From Sphagnum compactum (Eukaryota; Bryophyta; Sphagnopsida; Sphagnales), in assembly GCA_965153455.1 (NCBI GenBank), contig OZ234496.1:3915207-3979206 (forward strand): a stretch of DNA of 64,000 bases, in the 5' to 3' direction. The first letter of the stretch is position 1, and each line of letters opens with the position of its first letter. This document shows, piece by piece, positions 1-11,575 of this stretch. Under the pieces are notes generated by a model. That model saw only the letters and a list, made by a program, of their open reading frames with translations. It had not been told where the DNA came from and did no database searches. Both the position numbers and the translations under genes were made by a program.

Positions 1-1620
1 ATTACCCTACAACTAAAATGGCCGGCTTGTGGTGACAACTGAATGGGCCGACCATCTTGAGTTAATTGAGATGGGTGGGATTATTAGGCTGGAATTTTTT
101 TTCCATTTAAGAAGTACTACACCCTAAGTCAGTTTCCTTATTAAATACTCTTTAAAATAATGATTTTATTTATTTTTGGGTGAAAATATGAAGCTGAGGT
201 GTTGGAAAACCATCATAATTATTGCAAGCTACAATTTGAATAATAATTTCACTTCTCCTATGACAATGTCATAGTAACCCATGAAATAATAATAGTTTCA
301 TATTTATTAAAAAAACGAATCAATGGATTCTTTGCATTTCGATTCTTAGCATTTGTGTCCCAAAAGTTGTGTGTAGAGACATATGTACAAGTGATCACAA
401 GACTCAAATACATGAAGCCTTTGGCATACACTCTTTTGTCGTATGTTGCCCCTCTCATACATCACCCTCTTGTTAATTGCAAGTGTTTTGTTCCAATGCC
501 TAAAAACTAAGGTAGTGAAGATTTGATGGAATACATACCAAGCTTCCTCATAAAGAAACAAAAACTTACATTGGTGAATGAATGCCAATGGTGGGTTATC
601 AATTTGTAAAGGTACCAAATGTGGTTTGCATTGCCATCTAGCAAGGCTTGATGCCTTTGTAGCTTTTGTCCAAAGAAATATTAACACACCCATCCTTGTT
701 CCTTTTTTGGTCTTTTGTTCTACAAAGCCAACTAACCCCACCTTTTCACCATGGTACCAATGTGGGTGCTGGGTCACCCAAGGCCTGGGTTGGGTTGGGT
801 TGGGTTGGGGTGAATGGTAGTTCTTTCTAGCTATCTAGAAACTCTTAAAATCTTTGTTGGGTTGTTGGACTTCATCAAGACCTACATAACAAATGATTAA
901 TTGGTTTTTTGTTAACCTGAATTAAATGAGCACGGTTTCCTTTCTAGTGCGCACTTGTAAGTTATAATTATGGTGGTAGATTATTTAATGGGCATAATAA
1001 TAAGAGATAGCTATAAATATGAATGAAGTGACACACATCTTGTGAGTGCAAAAGATTTGATTGGCAATGAACATAAATTTAATTAAATCACCCATGGGAT
1101 GTGTTGGGAGCAACTTCTTTTTTCTTTTTCTTTTTTTCAAAATAATAATAATTTATTTATTTATTACTTTTTCCAACCTCATATTTACAAAACATGGTAC
1201 CTAGGTACCTACTAAAAAAGAGTGTGCTGAGAGTCCAAGAAACAAAGGCCACATTAGTAAATAACAAACCAAATAAAACACAAAGCAATCCCAAAAAAAG
1301 GTTCCTCCATAAAAGAAACTATTTTCTTCATCACTCAGAAAGAAGGTCAAAAAATTCATCCAAAACAGGTCTATAAATAAACAGAATTTTTTTTGGGAAA
1401 TAAATAAAGAAAAAAGAAATAACAATACTAAAAGATAATTTTAAAAAATTGTATAGTGAATAAAAAGAAGACACATTAAAATTATTTTCTTAAAAGAAAA
1501 AGAAAATTTAAGAAGAAGATCCAATGACAAAATCCTAGGGCAAAGAACAAGGCACACTATTAGAAACTGACATACTTTTTTTTTAAAAACACTTCCTGGA
1601 AAAAGCTGGAAAAATACACA
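1..1620. other. AT-rich intergenic DNA
   Basis: No gene is supported. The longest open frame is 346-777 on the minus strand (143 codons). Its translation matches no family I know, and no codon-like or splice pattern supports it. A TTGGG repeat (about 788-808) and oligo-A/T runs are present. Confidence 0.6.
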
Positions 1621-3983
1621 AAAGTCGGTTAAAGTCGGTTAAAGTCGGTGGATGGATGGATGGATGGATGGGCGACTTGATGACGGGCAGAGGTTTAGAA
1701 AAACACAATAGTAAATGGAAAAGAAAGAAGGGGGCGCCGGGTTGTCACGTCTGGCACAGGAGGTCAGAAATGACCGGCCAAGCCGGTTGGACGAAGAAGA
1801 AGAAGAAGAAGTTTGGGGGGGGGGGGGGAAGGGGGGCGGAGAGGATATAACAAACCCCAAGTTTGCTTTCGTTTTTCCCCTTTCTAAGTTTCTCATCACA
1901 GCAGCTTTTGGTCTGCATCCTTCCTTCCTGCTTGCTGGCTCGCTCGCTCGCTCGCTCGCTGCCGCCGTCGCCGCTCCTGTTGCCGCCCGCCGACCCAACC
2001 AGTGTGGTGTTTTTGTTCGTCTTTCTTGTTCTACTACTACTACTAGTGCTTTATACTTTCTTGTGGTGCAGCCCCACCGAGTTGAGAGCTCAGCTCATGA
2101 TCTGCCTTCAAATTTTGTATCACTAGGGGACTGTGACAAAGTCCTCATTGTTTCTGCTCCTCAGAAATAATTTTGTTGTTTCTGCTCCTCAGAAATTTTG
2201 TTGTTTCTGCTTCTCAGAATTTTTTTTGTTTCTGCTCCTCTTCACTAAAACCGCAGGTAGCTGCTGCTGGTACATGCTGGTAGTACCTGCTGCAGCTAGC
2301 TGGAGCTTGAATTTTCCAGCCGTGGCTGCAGTATCCAATATTCATTTTCGCTTCTTCAAAAACAACTTCCACTACTGCAGTAGCAGCAGCAGCAGCAGCG
2401 TTAGACTCTCCGTTTTTTTTCTTTTTCTTTCTTGCACTTCCGGCCGTCGTCTAGCTAGGCAGCTGAATGAACCCCTTCTGCCTGCTGAGCCGCCCTTGCT
2501 CTTCTTGTACAGGACTTGCAAGCTCTATGCAGGTCTGCAGTGTCGATTTGCTGACCCGCTCGCTGCCAATCCCTTTTCTTGTTACATTTACCCCTGTGTA
2601 GCTGCTGCTGTTGGTGGTGGTGGTGGTGGTGAGTTGCGAGAGAGAAAGAGAGAGAGTTGGTGGTGTGCTCTCGATAGCTGTTTTTGTTTCTGTATGCCCA
2701 GTTTACCTAGACGTAGAGCTGAGGAGAGGTTTTGGGAGTTGAGCAGTGGCTGCAGCAGCTGTTTCCTACTAGTACTAGCCAGGATCAAACTAGCTAGCTC
2801 GTGGACTGACAGACGTAGCTGGAGGGTTAGCGGATCAAACCAACAAACATAGCATCGACAAACACTCCATTCACTAGTAGTACCTGCTGCAGCTGCTCTT
2901 CTGCTGGCTGTGTGCAGCAGAACGGCCGTGTCGCCGGGAGGGAGTTGGGGGCAGCTGGGGATTGTTATTTTGGGTCGGGGGTGTCAGCTCTGTCTGTAAG
3001 CTCAGGAGCTGATCTTGTTGCTGTTTTGTTGAAGTGGAAACTGCAAGGGACGAAATCAGTTCCGTGGCTGGTGGAAGAAGATCAAATCCGGACTCGTTTT
3101 TTGGTTTTCCTTTTTTCTGCTTTTTCCGTAACGAACAAGTCTGGAGAGATCAGGGAGCGAGGGACAAGGAAGCCTGCTTACTGGGTAGTCAGGACTGTGA
3201 GGTTTGATGTTTCTAACTGCTGCTGTAGGCTCTGCCGGGGTGAAGCTCGCTACTACTTGGAGATCAGCGAGCAACCTGGTGAGGTTTGGATTGCCAGAAC
3301 GCCGGAGGATACTGGGTGAAAGTGGTCGGGTGCTGGCTGCTTGGTACACATTGACGACACACGGCTGAAGAACTGCTGCCAGAGGCTTGTTGTTCTCACT
3401 GATCGGATTCCTCTCTCTCTCTCTCTCTCTCTCTCATCTATTTTGCTTCTATCCGGAGAGCTCTTCTTTCTACCATTCGGAAATCCAAGAGCTGAAGCTT
3501 CCGGAGTCCGGACGTAGTTAGCTGACTCTGATCCATTCTCTGGGAGCTGCACCAACCACCAGTGCCCTGTTTCTCTACAAGACCTGCAGCTGTAGGTGGA
3601 TTTTCTTCTTCGTCCTCAGCATTGGTTAGTACAGAGTTCAAGAGAGCTGCAACACTAGTCGACTGGAGAATAATTTGAAGGCTGCGGCCACCTGATGAAG
3701 CCTGCAGGACGTCCGTGTCAGCAGAAAAAAGCTCATGTTGCAGGAAATTCATCGTCTAGTCTCTGCAGCTGCAATGGCGATTAAGGAATCATGAGATGAG
3801 GTCATGAGAATTCACGTGCACGGGATCCGTAGCTCCAGAGGACTCTCTCTCTCTCTCTTATCTCTGTTGCAAGGGGAAAGGCCTGCACGGTCCGAACAAA
3901 GGCTTGGAGTTCATGGTGTACTGAGCATTTAGTATGTTATTTTCAAGCTCAAAACAACAACAACAACAGAATCTGCAGCATTC
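1620..3983 (+). promoter_or_regulatory. Putative promoter and long 5' leader of the ZF-HD gene
   Basis: Composition changes sharply near 1620 from AT-rich to GC-richer DNA and stays so up to the ZF-HD start codon. The tract holds a TGGA microsatellite (about 1649-1670), a poly-G run (about 1814-1829), a GCTC repeat (about 1939-1960) and CT repeats (about 3411-3434 and 3843-3858). A TATA-like GATATAAC lies near 1844, so transcription could start near 1870 and leave a leader of about 2.1 kb; this is inference. Several upstream ATGs open frames, the longest being 2133-2852, whose low-complexity translation argues against a real protein. A leader intron is possible but no pair of sites stands out. 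Confidence 0.4.
2149..2241 (+). repeat. Short tandem repeat in the ZF-HD leader
   Basis: About four degenerate copies of a roughly 25-33 bp unit built on TTGTTTCTGCTCCTCAGAAA, read directly. It lies inside the presumed leader, about 1.8 kb before the start codon. Confidence 0.75.
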
Positions 3984-4961
3984 ATGCCCCTTTTGGCTAT
4001 GGATCTGAGCTGTCATGCAGAGACTGACAACAGCAATCCACCTGTAGTGACATTGTCCTTTGCACCACCTACTACTACAGTAGTCCATGACTCTGCTTGC
4101 ACTGTGAAGCCTGAGATGCAGCTAAACAGCGGGAACAACGGCACAGCAGCAGCAGCAGCAATGGATCATGGAATCCGAGCATTAGAGATTGCAGCAGTGA
4201 ACAAGACCCTGCAAGGTTCCTCCGGAAACAACAAGGACAACAACAAGCAGCTGGACAAGGGTGACAAGTTTCCTAAGGTTCCCAGGTACAGAGAATGTCA
4301 GAAAAACCATGCTGCCAGTTTAGGAAGCCATGCTTTAGATGGTTGTGGAGAATTCATGTCTTCTGCACCAGAGGAAGAAGGCTCAGTGGATGCTCTCAAA
4401 TGTGCAGCTTGTGGGTGCCATAGAAACTTCCATAGAAGAGAAGTTGAAGCGGAGATTCTATGTGATTGCCACAAGTCTAGTAAGGATTCAAAGATGATCA
4501 AGACTTTACGTGCTGCAACTTTTGCACAAGCACCTGCTGCTCATCATGAACTTGCAGCAGCTCAAGGCATGACAGCAGCAGCAATGGCAGCTTCTTACCC
4601 TTCTTCTCTCACTCAATTTCATGGCAAACCCATCAATCCTCTGGCCATGGCAATGAGCACAGGAGCTGCAGCAGCAGATTCTGATGAACATGAAGCTGCT
4701 GGTGCTGGTGGCATTGGTGGAGGAGGAAGAGGAATTAGCAGCTCACCAGCTTCAACAAGCATGCAGAAGAAAAGGTTCAGGACTAAATTCTCTACTGAAC
4801 AGAAAGATGAGATGTGCAACTTTGCTGAGAAGCTTGGCTGGAAAATGCAAAAGCATGATGAAGCTGCAGTGCAAGAGTTTTGTGCTACTGTTGGAGTCAA
4901 GCGGCATGTCCTCAAGGTCTGGATGCACAACAACAAACACACCATGGCCAAGAAAACTTGA
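3984..4961 (+). CDS. ZHD: Zinc-finger homeodomain (ZF-HD) transcription factor
   Basis: 325 codons, no intron, as is usual for this plant-specific family. The ZF-HD dimerisation domain is at about residues 99-153 (starts [20 protein letters not shown], with later C-x2-C and H residues of the zinc-binding set). The homeodomain is at about 262-320 (starts [16 protein letters not shown]; recognition helix [15 protein letters not shown]). Between them lies an Ala/Gly/Ser/His-rich linker of about 105 residues encoded by CAG/GCA repeats. Family members act in the nucleus, dimerise through the zinc finger and bind ATTA-core DNA. The first ATG at 3984 is used; the sixth codon is also Met and could be the real start. 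It stands alone: no other gene lies within 17 kb downstream. A CT/CA-rich stretch follows the stop. Family assignment is firm; the subgroup is not. Confidence 0.96.
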   Translation: MPLLAMDLSCHAETDNSNPPVVTLSFAPPTTTVVHDSACTVKPEMQLNSGNNGTAAAAAMDHGIRALEIAAVNKTLQGSSGNNKDNNKQLDKGDKFPKVPRYRECQKNHAASLGSHALDGCGEFMSSAPEEEGSVDALKCAACGCHRNFHRREVEAEILCDCHKSSKDSKMIKTLRAATFAQAPAAHHELAAAQGMTAAAMAASYPSSLTQFHGKPINPLAMAMSTGAAAADSDEHEAAGAGGIGGGGRGISSSPASTSMQKKRFRTKFSTEQKDEMCNFAEKLGWKMQKHDEAAVQEFCATVGVKRHVLKVWMHNNKHTMAKKT

Positions 4962-4994
4962 TCATAGAACTAGTCAGTTTCCCTTTGTAGAGCT

Positions 4995-5102
4995 CTCTTT
5001 CTTTCTTTCTCTCTCTCTTCTCATCCCCTTTCTCTCTCTCTCTCTCTCTCTCTCAAACTCCCTCCCTCTTTCTCTCTCTCACACACACACTGCACACACA
5101 CT
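4995..5102 (+). repeat. CT-rich then CA-rich microsatellite in the ZF-HD 3' region
   Basis: Long CT runs followed by CACACA copies start about 35 bp after the ZF-HD stop codon, presumably in the 3' untranslated region. Confidence 0.8.
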
Positions 5103-5119
5103 TGAGCTTTGGATGTAAT

Positions 5120-6020
5120 GTATTTCCATTCCTTTTCCATCTTATTAACAGAAATTTGGCACAAACACCCATGACAAATATTTGAAAATAATTAAAATCA
5201 AAATAAGACTGTATGTTCCTACCCCTGCCCCTTTCCTTTTTTTCTTTTTTCTTTTTTAAATTTAAATTATTGCCAATGAGACTAGATGAGTGCAAAAGGA
5301 GATGATATCCATTTGATGACACTAGATGAGTGCAAAGAACATGATATTATCCATTTGAGAAGGGGATTTGGTGATATGATTCTAATGATAAAAAGTCTAT
5401 TCAGAGACAAGTGTTTGAGTATTGCTGAATTAGTGATTCTTTTGGGTTAGGTGGTGGCATAGGCTAGTTGTTTATGGAGTGGGGATCGAGTCAGATGAAT
5501 TGGCTCGGAAGTGAGAAGAATTGTATATGCTCATGTTGGATTTTACTACTGGAATTTGCAAATTACAACTCAATGTTATTAGATTCAAACATCAGTGTAG
5601 GTTGAATTGATTTTTAGTGAAAGGATTATTGATTAGGCTGCAGTAAAAATTCTTATCTTTTGGACTAATTTTTATTCATGCATTTGTGTAGCTCACAAAG
5701 TGTAAGAGGAAGGAAGGAAGGAAGGAAGGGGTCAGCAGAGAGAGAGGGATCATAGATCTATCTCCTCCCCCCCTTTGGCAGTCTGGGTTAAAAACTGGCA
5801 GCTTACAAAAAGCCAGATCCAGCTCTCTTTTTTTCTTTTTTGCATGAAAAATCTGCAACATGTAAAGATTGTTGGGGTGCCCCATTCATGAATGAGTCTA
5901 GATTCAAGGATTTGGTAGTCTAGTGGCATCAATCCCTAGCTGGAGAAGTAATTAAAACAGCCTTTCCTTTTTTGTCTTGACCCTGTCTCCACATGAACTA
6001 GGCTAGCTGCTGTTACACTG

Positions 6021-6062
<42 letters not shown>

Positions 6063-8709
6063 ATTGTGCAATTGCTTGGCTCCAGAAGTCAATTGAAATG
6101 CTAAGGATTATTAGGATTATCTATCTCATTGCTGGGTTTTCTACTAAATATTAATTCCACATTAATACTGTGATTGGGTGCCATGATTCTTGTTCAATTT
6201 AGGGGCTGTTTATATCAGCTTTTGTCTTTCTCTTTTGTTGTTGTAGGCCTTCCCTACCAAGGCAAGAAGGATATTGTGTTTAGATTCATTATAGAGTATA
6301 GTAGCTTAATGGATTTTTATAGGCCCCTACTAGGTAATAATAATAGGTCTATTTTTATTATGAGGATTTTTGAAAGATGATATTTTGACTTGTGTTGAAA
6401 CTTGAAATTAGTTTTAGTGTTGTAATATCTTGAAGGATTTTGGTTTCTTCTTTTAAGAGGATTTTTTTGAAGATCATATTTTTGCATGGTGAAATATTTT
6501 GAGTTTCTGTAATTCTTCTTTTGCCTTAAGATAACTTTTAATTGTAAATGGAAAGGCCACAGTAGTGACACACCCCCTTTGTTTCTGTTGTATCTGTTCT
6601 GATGGGTCATTGGATGCCTTGAGTGCCAGCAGCCACATGGAAACTGCATTTTTTTGGATTTTTCAGTAAATTGGGTAGTGTTGGAGGTCCTTTTTTTCTT
6701 GTGTTCCCTTTAGGGTTTTTCCTTTTTCTTTCTCCCCCAACATAAGCCAATCTCTAATGGCCAGGTTTTGAATTGGGGGAATCCATGGACCTCCTTGTCT
6801 ATTAGTATTTAGCATTGTTGGTTCCCCCCTTTACTTGGGTAAGTTTTATACATAGTTGGGAGTCTCTTCAGGTGTGCACCCAACCAAGTCTACTACCAAG
6901 TCTTTGGGAAATGGTGTTAATGTTACCTGCAAATTTGCAAGTATTTCTCTTGTACTTTGTGTGCACTTATGGGTCTTTCTGACTTGATGATTACAGTGAT
7001 TGCACAACTTCAAACTGTCATTTTGCCAAAAATGAGGGCTGGAGTTTAAAGAAGAACAAACTACTTGCTTCATCCCACCTTGTTTCCAAAACCTAACTCT
7101 AGTTATCATCATATTCCCAGGACTCAAGCAAATTGTCTTTCTTCTAGAGGAGAGAGTTCTGACATCCCAAGGGGTTCTGGATTCTGTGTCAGGCCCAACA
7201 GCAAAACCCAATTGTCAAATTGGCTCTTCTCAAATTCCACGCCCTCCTTCACACCAACTATGGAAGTTGACAATTTATGACCCCCCCCCCTCTTCCCACT
7301 TTGGATCATGGAATGTCCTTGTGACCAACCCCATTTGTGATGGTTGTGACTTGGGACCTACAATCCATCTGTCTCTATTTCACCCATTAAATGCTTTGTC
7401 TCTCTCTCAACCCCTAAAGTTCTAACCCTCCATTCTTTCCATTTGTTCCCAACAAAACAATTAATTAATTAATTAATTAATCAAACCCCCTACCTCCCTC
7501 CCTCCCTCCCTCCCTCCTTTGTACTTCACTCTCAACAAACTGAAATTTAAATTGAACAGTTCAGATTAACTTACTTTGATCATCCGGTTCATCCTTCTAG
7601 TTACCATAGCCATGTTTTGACCTAATGAGAGTAAATCATAGAAATTGGGGTTTTTTTTTTTTATAGCTTGCAATCTGCCTTAAAAAGTAAATGAAATGAA
7701 ATTCCAAAATAGGCAGCCTTGTTGCAATTGAAAGAAAATTTAGTGGAGTTTCCTACCTTTTCTTTGGTACCCATCTCATAAAACAACCACAATAAAATTT
7801 GCCAATTAACTATTTTTATGTCCAACCAAATGCCACACTCAACCTGGCTTCTTATAGCTAGTAGCCTAGCCTAAACTCATCAAACTTAGTTTTTCCCTTC
7901 TTTAATTTGTTGAGAAGTGAAGGAAAAAAATTGTATTATTTTCTTCAGGTTTTGTCGTTGTTTCACTTGTGTTCCAAATTTAAACTCTCTTCTCCGCACA
8001 AACCATTTCACACTTGTATTATTCCACCATCATGTTGAAATCGGTAACAATTCATTTGGGAGCAAAGAATGGAAAGCTGGGTGGCGTTGGAAGTTTCATT
8101 TAGTTCGACTTTGAAGAAGAATCTACTAATGTGAAACAAGTGGGTTACAAAAGTTGGAAGTGTGAAGGAGGTGGGAAGGGAGGTGGGGGCGAATGTGTAA
8201 ATATCAATATATATATATGTATATATAGTTTCCCAACTCCTCAAGTGGTCCTCTTGGAGTTGGATGCACAAAATGCATGTTGTGTGTAGTGTGTAGAAAT
8301 TTGTACATATTTGTACTCAATTTCAGGAATTGTGTGACGGTGTGATATATTACGAATCGAGGTCTCACCCACCAATATGATTGGGCGGTCATATTGGCCC
8401 AGTTATTATCTAGTAGGTAAGTACATCTCGCTCGCCTTCACCCAAGTTCAACTTTTACCTCATGAGTCTTGTAAAGACAACAATTACTATTGCACATCTT
8501 TTCACAAAGGTTTGCTAGAGATCAAGTGAAAACAATTCGTGTACATACATACACACATTTTGGGCATTTCCATTGCCTAGTCCCACACTAGAAGAAGCAT
8601 TTCAATATGGAATTCTGGCATCCCAACCAACCCCTTAGTAATACAATAAATTTCTACATCTAATAGGCAAACTAACTACCTTGGCAATTTGCAAGGAAAT
8701 CCAAATAAG

Positions 8710-8746
<37 letters not shown>

Positions 8747-9555
8747 TATTTAATCCCTGCCTTGATACATACAAGACTTAGGTCCTTTCACAAAGGGGAC
8801 CCACCCCCCCCCCCCCCCCCCCCAAAATTAAAAATGCTGGATTTTTTTTCACATAATAAATCAGTAATAAGTATACACATTAAACAATTAAAAAATCATT
8901 ATTATATAATTAATAATGGTAATGATGAGAATGGTAAAAGAATAATAATAATCAAGAATGGTGAACCACAGTTTAAAATAGACCACTAGATGGGTTTGGA
9001 TGGGATTTTGGAGGGTCCACTTGGTCAGGTTGGACCAACCCCAGTTGGTTGCTATAAATGGAGAGGCAGAGGGGGAAGGAAATAATGGGCCCAAAAAAAG
9101 TGGGAATTAGAAGCACAATTGGTTTGCCATTGGATGAGGAGCATGTCAGGATTATTTAGGTGTGTGAATTATTGGTCATTATTGACCAAATTATGCCTCT
9201 TTAATTGTTAGTAGCCCAGTTCACAGTTGGGTTGGGGATGATGGTCCCCACTTTCTCTGTGGTTTTGTGTAACCAAAAAACAACCCCAATGGGCTCCACT
9301 AAACCCATCATGCTCACACTCATGCAAAGCAAAAGGTTACAAATCAACTTTGAATTGTGAAGTGGATGGAGGTAGGAAATGAGTAAGTTGATTAATCTCT
9401 TCAATTTGTTTTGTTTTGTTTTGTTTTGTTTTGGGTGCAAAACCCTATTTTCACACCACCCCCTCCCTTGCTTTCCCCTATTTACAATTCATTCTCAAGG
9501 GTAAAGCAAAACCATGTTCTTTTTTGGTGTATAAAAATAGCTTGGTGTTTGGCTA
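5120..9555. other. Gene-free intergenic tract with simple repeats
   Basis: No protein-coding gene is supported. Seen here: a tandem duplication of a segment with ACTAGATGAGTGCAAA (5280-5340), AAGG repeats (5708-5729), a TA run (6026-6053), AATT and CCTC runs (7461-7520), a GT run (8710-8741), a C run (8803-8823) and GTTTT repeats (9408-9432). One member of a dispersed repeat pair (6279-6578) is listed separately. Confidence 0.6.
6279..6578 (+). repeat. Dispersed repeat, copy 1
   Basis: About 300 bp that recurs in the same orientation at about 9556-9828. Shared landmarks in order: GCTTAATGGATTTT, CTACTAGGTAAT (ATACTAGGTAAT in copy 2), CTTGTGTTGAAACTTGA, TAATATCTTGAA, TTTTTGCATGGTGAAATATT, GTAAATGG and GACACACCCC. 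No open reading frame or terminal inverted repeat is obvious. Possibly a non-autonomous element or an old segmental duplication. Confidence 0.75.
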
Positions 9556-9828
9556 TTAGATTCAGCTTAATGGATTTTGGCCCATACTAGGTAATCAGCC
9601 TATTTTTACATGAGGAATTTTAAAAGATAATATTTTGGCTTGTGTTGAAACTTGAGATTAGCCACAAAGTTATAATATCTTGAAAGATTTTTGGTTTGTT
9701 TTTAAAGTATTTTTTGAAGATTATATTTTTTTGCATGGTGAAATATTTGAGTTTCCATAATTCTCCTAGTGCATCAAGATAGGTTTTCATGTAAATGGCA
9801 AGGCCAAAGTGTGACACACCCCTTGTTA
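9556..9828 (+). repeat. Dispersed repeat, copy 2
   Basis: Partner of the copy at 6279-6578, in direct orientation and about 3.2 kb apart, diverged by substitutions and short indels. It runs straight into the 46-bp tandem array at 9826. Confidence 0.75.
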
Positions 9829-9960
9829 TGAGCAAGTTATATACATCACCCATATTGTTTAGTATATGAGTTATGAGCAAAGTTATATACATCACCCATA
9901 CTGTTTAGTATATGACTTATGAGCAAAGTTATATACATCACCCATATTGTTTAGTATATA
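9826..9960 (+). repeat. 46-bp tandem array, three copies
   Basis: Three copies of a unit containing TTATGAGCAAAGTTATATAC, ATCACCCATATTG and TTTAGTATATGA. Partial copies recur at about 10500-10523 and 11044-11072, on the far side of the foldback-like element, so the element appears to sit inside the array. Confidence 0.85.
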
Positions 9961-9984
9961 TATATATATATTATTTCACTAAGT

Positions 9985-11030
9985 CTCTCTGTGCGTCTGT
10001 CGAGGTGCCAATTTGAGGGGCCAATTTCGAAGTACCAATTCGAGGAGACAAAAACTCAGATCCCGTCTGTCTGTCTGTCAATGTTCTGAAACCCAAATCT
10101 CGTCTGTCTGTTTGTTGAGGTCTTGAAACCCAGATCTCGTCTGTCCGTCTGTCGAGGTCCTGAAACACAGATCCCAAATTGTAAAAGTAAAATAACCGCC
10201 CAAAAACCTACCTGGCTCCTCTTTTCCGGGTTTTCGTGAAACCCGGTAGTTCTGTGAGGTTTTTTTGAAATAACCAGAACCGGCAGCGGTTCTTTGATTC
10301 TGAATTTTTTTTTCAAATACCCGGAACTTGTGATTCTTTGACTCCGAATTTTAATTCTTTTAATTCCCTTTTTACAAATACCTAGACGTGGAGGTTATTC
10401 AACATATCAAATACCTGCCCAACACTGCTTATATAGTACACAGACATAACAACAACCAGAGTTATTAATTGGTTGAAACAATTAACAGGTACCCACTAGT
10501 TGTTTAGTATATGACTTACGAGTGTTGTGACCCGTGGCTACGCCACTCCAGCCACCCATGGCACCTCGCCCGGCCCCCCGCAGCGACTGCCCTGGCCGCT
10601 GTTTTTTTTGGCCTCTCTGAGGACCTCGTTTCAGGACCCTAACGACGGGTTTTCTCTCTGAGGACCTCGTTTCAGGTCCCCAACAACGGGTTTTCTTTCT
10701 GGGAACCTCGTTTCAGGTCCGTCTCGAGGTCTGGACCGGGTACTGAGAATCTCGATTCAGGTCCTTTACCGAGGATTCTGGTCACCTCGGTTCAGGTCCT
10801 CGAAGGTTTTGAGGACCTCGCTCGTTTCAGGACTTCGTCTTGTTTTTCTTCTTCTTCTTGGGGATGTGGTTTAGGGGTTTAAGACAGACAGACAAACAGA
10901 CGGGATCTGGGTTTCAGGACCTCGACAGATGGACAGACGGGATCTGGGTTTCAGGACCTCGACAGACGGACAGACGAGATCTGGGTTTCAGGACCTCGAT
11001 AGACAGACAGACAGACAGACACCACGTTTG
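9985..11030. mobile_element. Foldback-like element with tandem-repeat inverted arms
   Basis: The left arm (about 10050-10170) and right arm (about 10880-11025) are inverted copies of each other. Each consists of about three tandem 37-bp units; on the right arm the unit reads GACAGACGGGATCTGGG then TTTCAGGACCTC. The interior includes a GC-rich piece (10530-10610) and another tandem array (10612-10830). Flanking DNA on both sides carries pieces of the same 46-bp array in direct orientation and TA-rich junctions (TATATA). Inverted arms made of internal tandem repeats are the hallmark of foldback elements. No transposase frame is present, so if mobile it would depend on another element. Confidence 0.5.
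10612..10830 (+). repeat. Interior tandem array of the foldback-like element
   Basis: About five degenerate units of roughly 35-45 bp built on GAGGACCTCGTTTCAGGTCC, often followed by CAACAACGGGTTTT. The words GGACCTCG and TTTCAGGACC are shared with the arm units, suggesting a common origin. Confidence 0.7.
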
Positions 11031-11039
11031 CTTTTATAT

Positions 11040-11575
11040 ATAAGATGAGCAAAGTTACATACATCACCCATGAGGAGCATGTTGTCATGATTGGGCACCT
11101 TTGTAACCCGCGTTGTCCGGGTATCAAGGTTAGAGGCGGGTATCAACCAAGGCACGCACCCAGATATGGGGTGCCTTGACCGCCGGGTGTTCCTTTCGAA
11201 AGACATCTCGTATACCCGGTTGAGATGGGCTTCTTTTCTCCCATATATGCAAGTGGTGACCTTCGCTAGGCGGGCTTGTATTTTGCAAAGCTCTTGAGGA
11301 TGCACCAATGGGGCGGGCATTGCACATCACAAAGCTGTGGATTGCCATGGGTTACTCTTAGGAATCTTTAAAGGTTTTGGGTTTTGGAAAACATTTCTCA
11401 AAAGGATGCTTCCAGATTTTTAAAGATATGAAGTGTGTGAAGTGCATTAGCTTTAGAAAGCAAAAGCAAGGACGATGCAATGGAAAGGAGTGTTGGTTTC
11501 TTGATGTTGCTTATAATCAATAACTAGTGCTCACTTCAAATAAGCCCTCAATCCTTTGTTCAATGTATCTTATGT
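11040..11575. other. Spacer between the foldback-like element and the minisatellite
   Basis: Begins with a partial 46-bp array unit (11044-11072). Several short overlapping frames exist on both strands (for example 11091-11297 + and 10988-11320 -), none recognisable. Base composition is less AT-rich than the DNA to the right, so a gene remnant is possible, but I cannot identify one. Confidence 0.4.

Noticed and set aside
346-777. 143-codon minus-strand frame near the left edge
   Set aside because: No recognisable domain, no splice or promoter context, AT-rich surroundings; not enough to call a gene.
2133-2852. 239-codon plus-strand frame upstream of the ZF-HD gene
   Set aside because: Translation is low-complexity Cys/Phe/Leu/Ser-rich from T-rich and microsatellite DNA, with no family resemblance; treated as leader sequence.
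4619-4951. Antisense frame over the ZF-HD homeodomain
   Set aside because: A shadow of the sense gene: it mirrors the conserved homeodomain codons.
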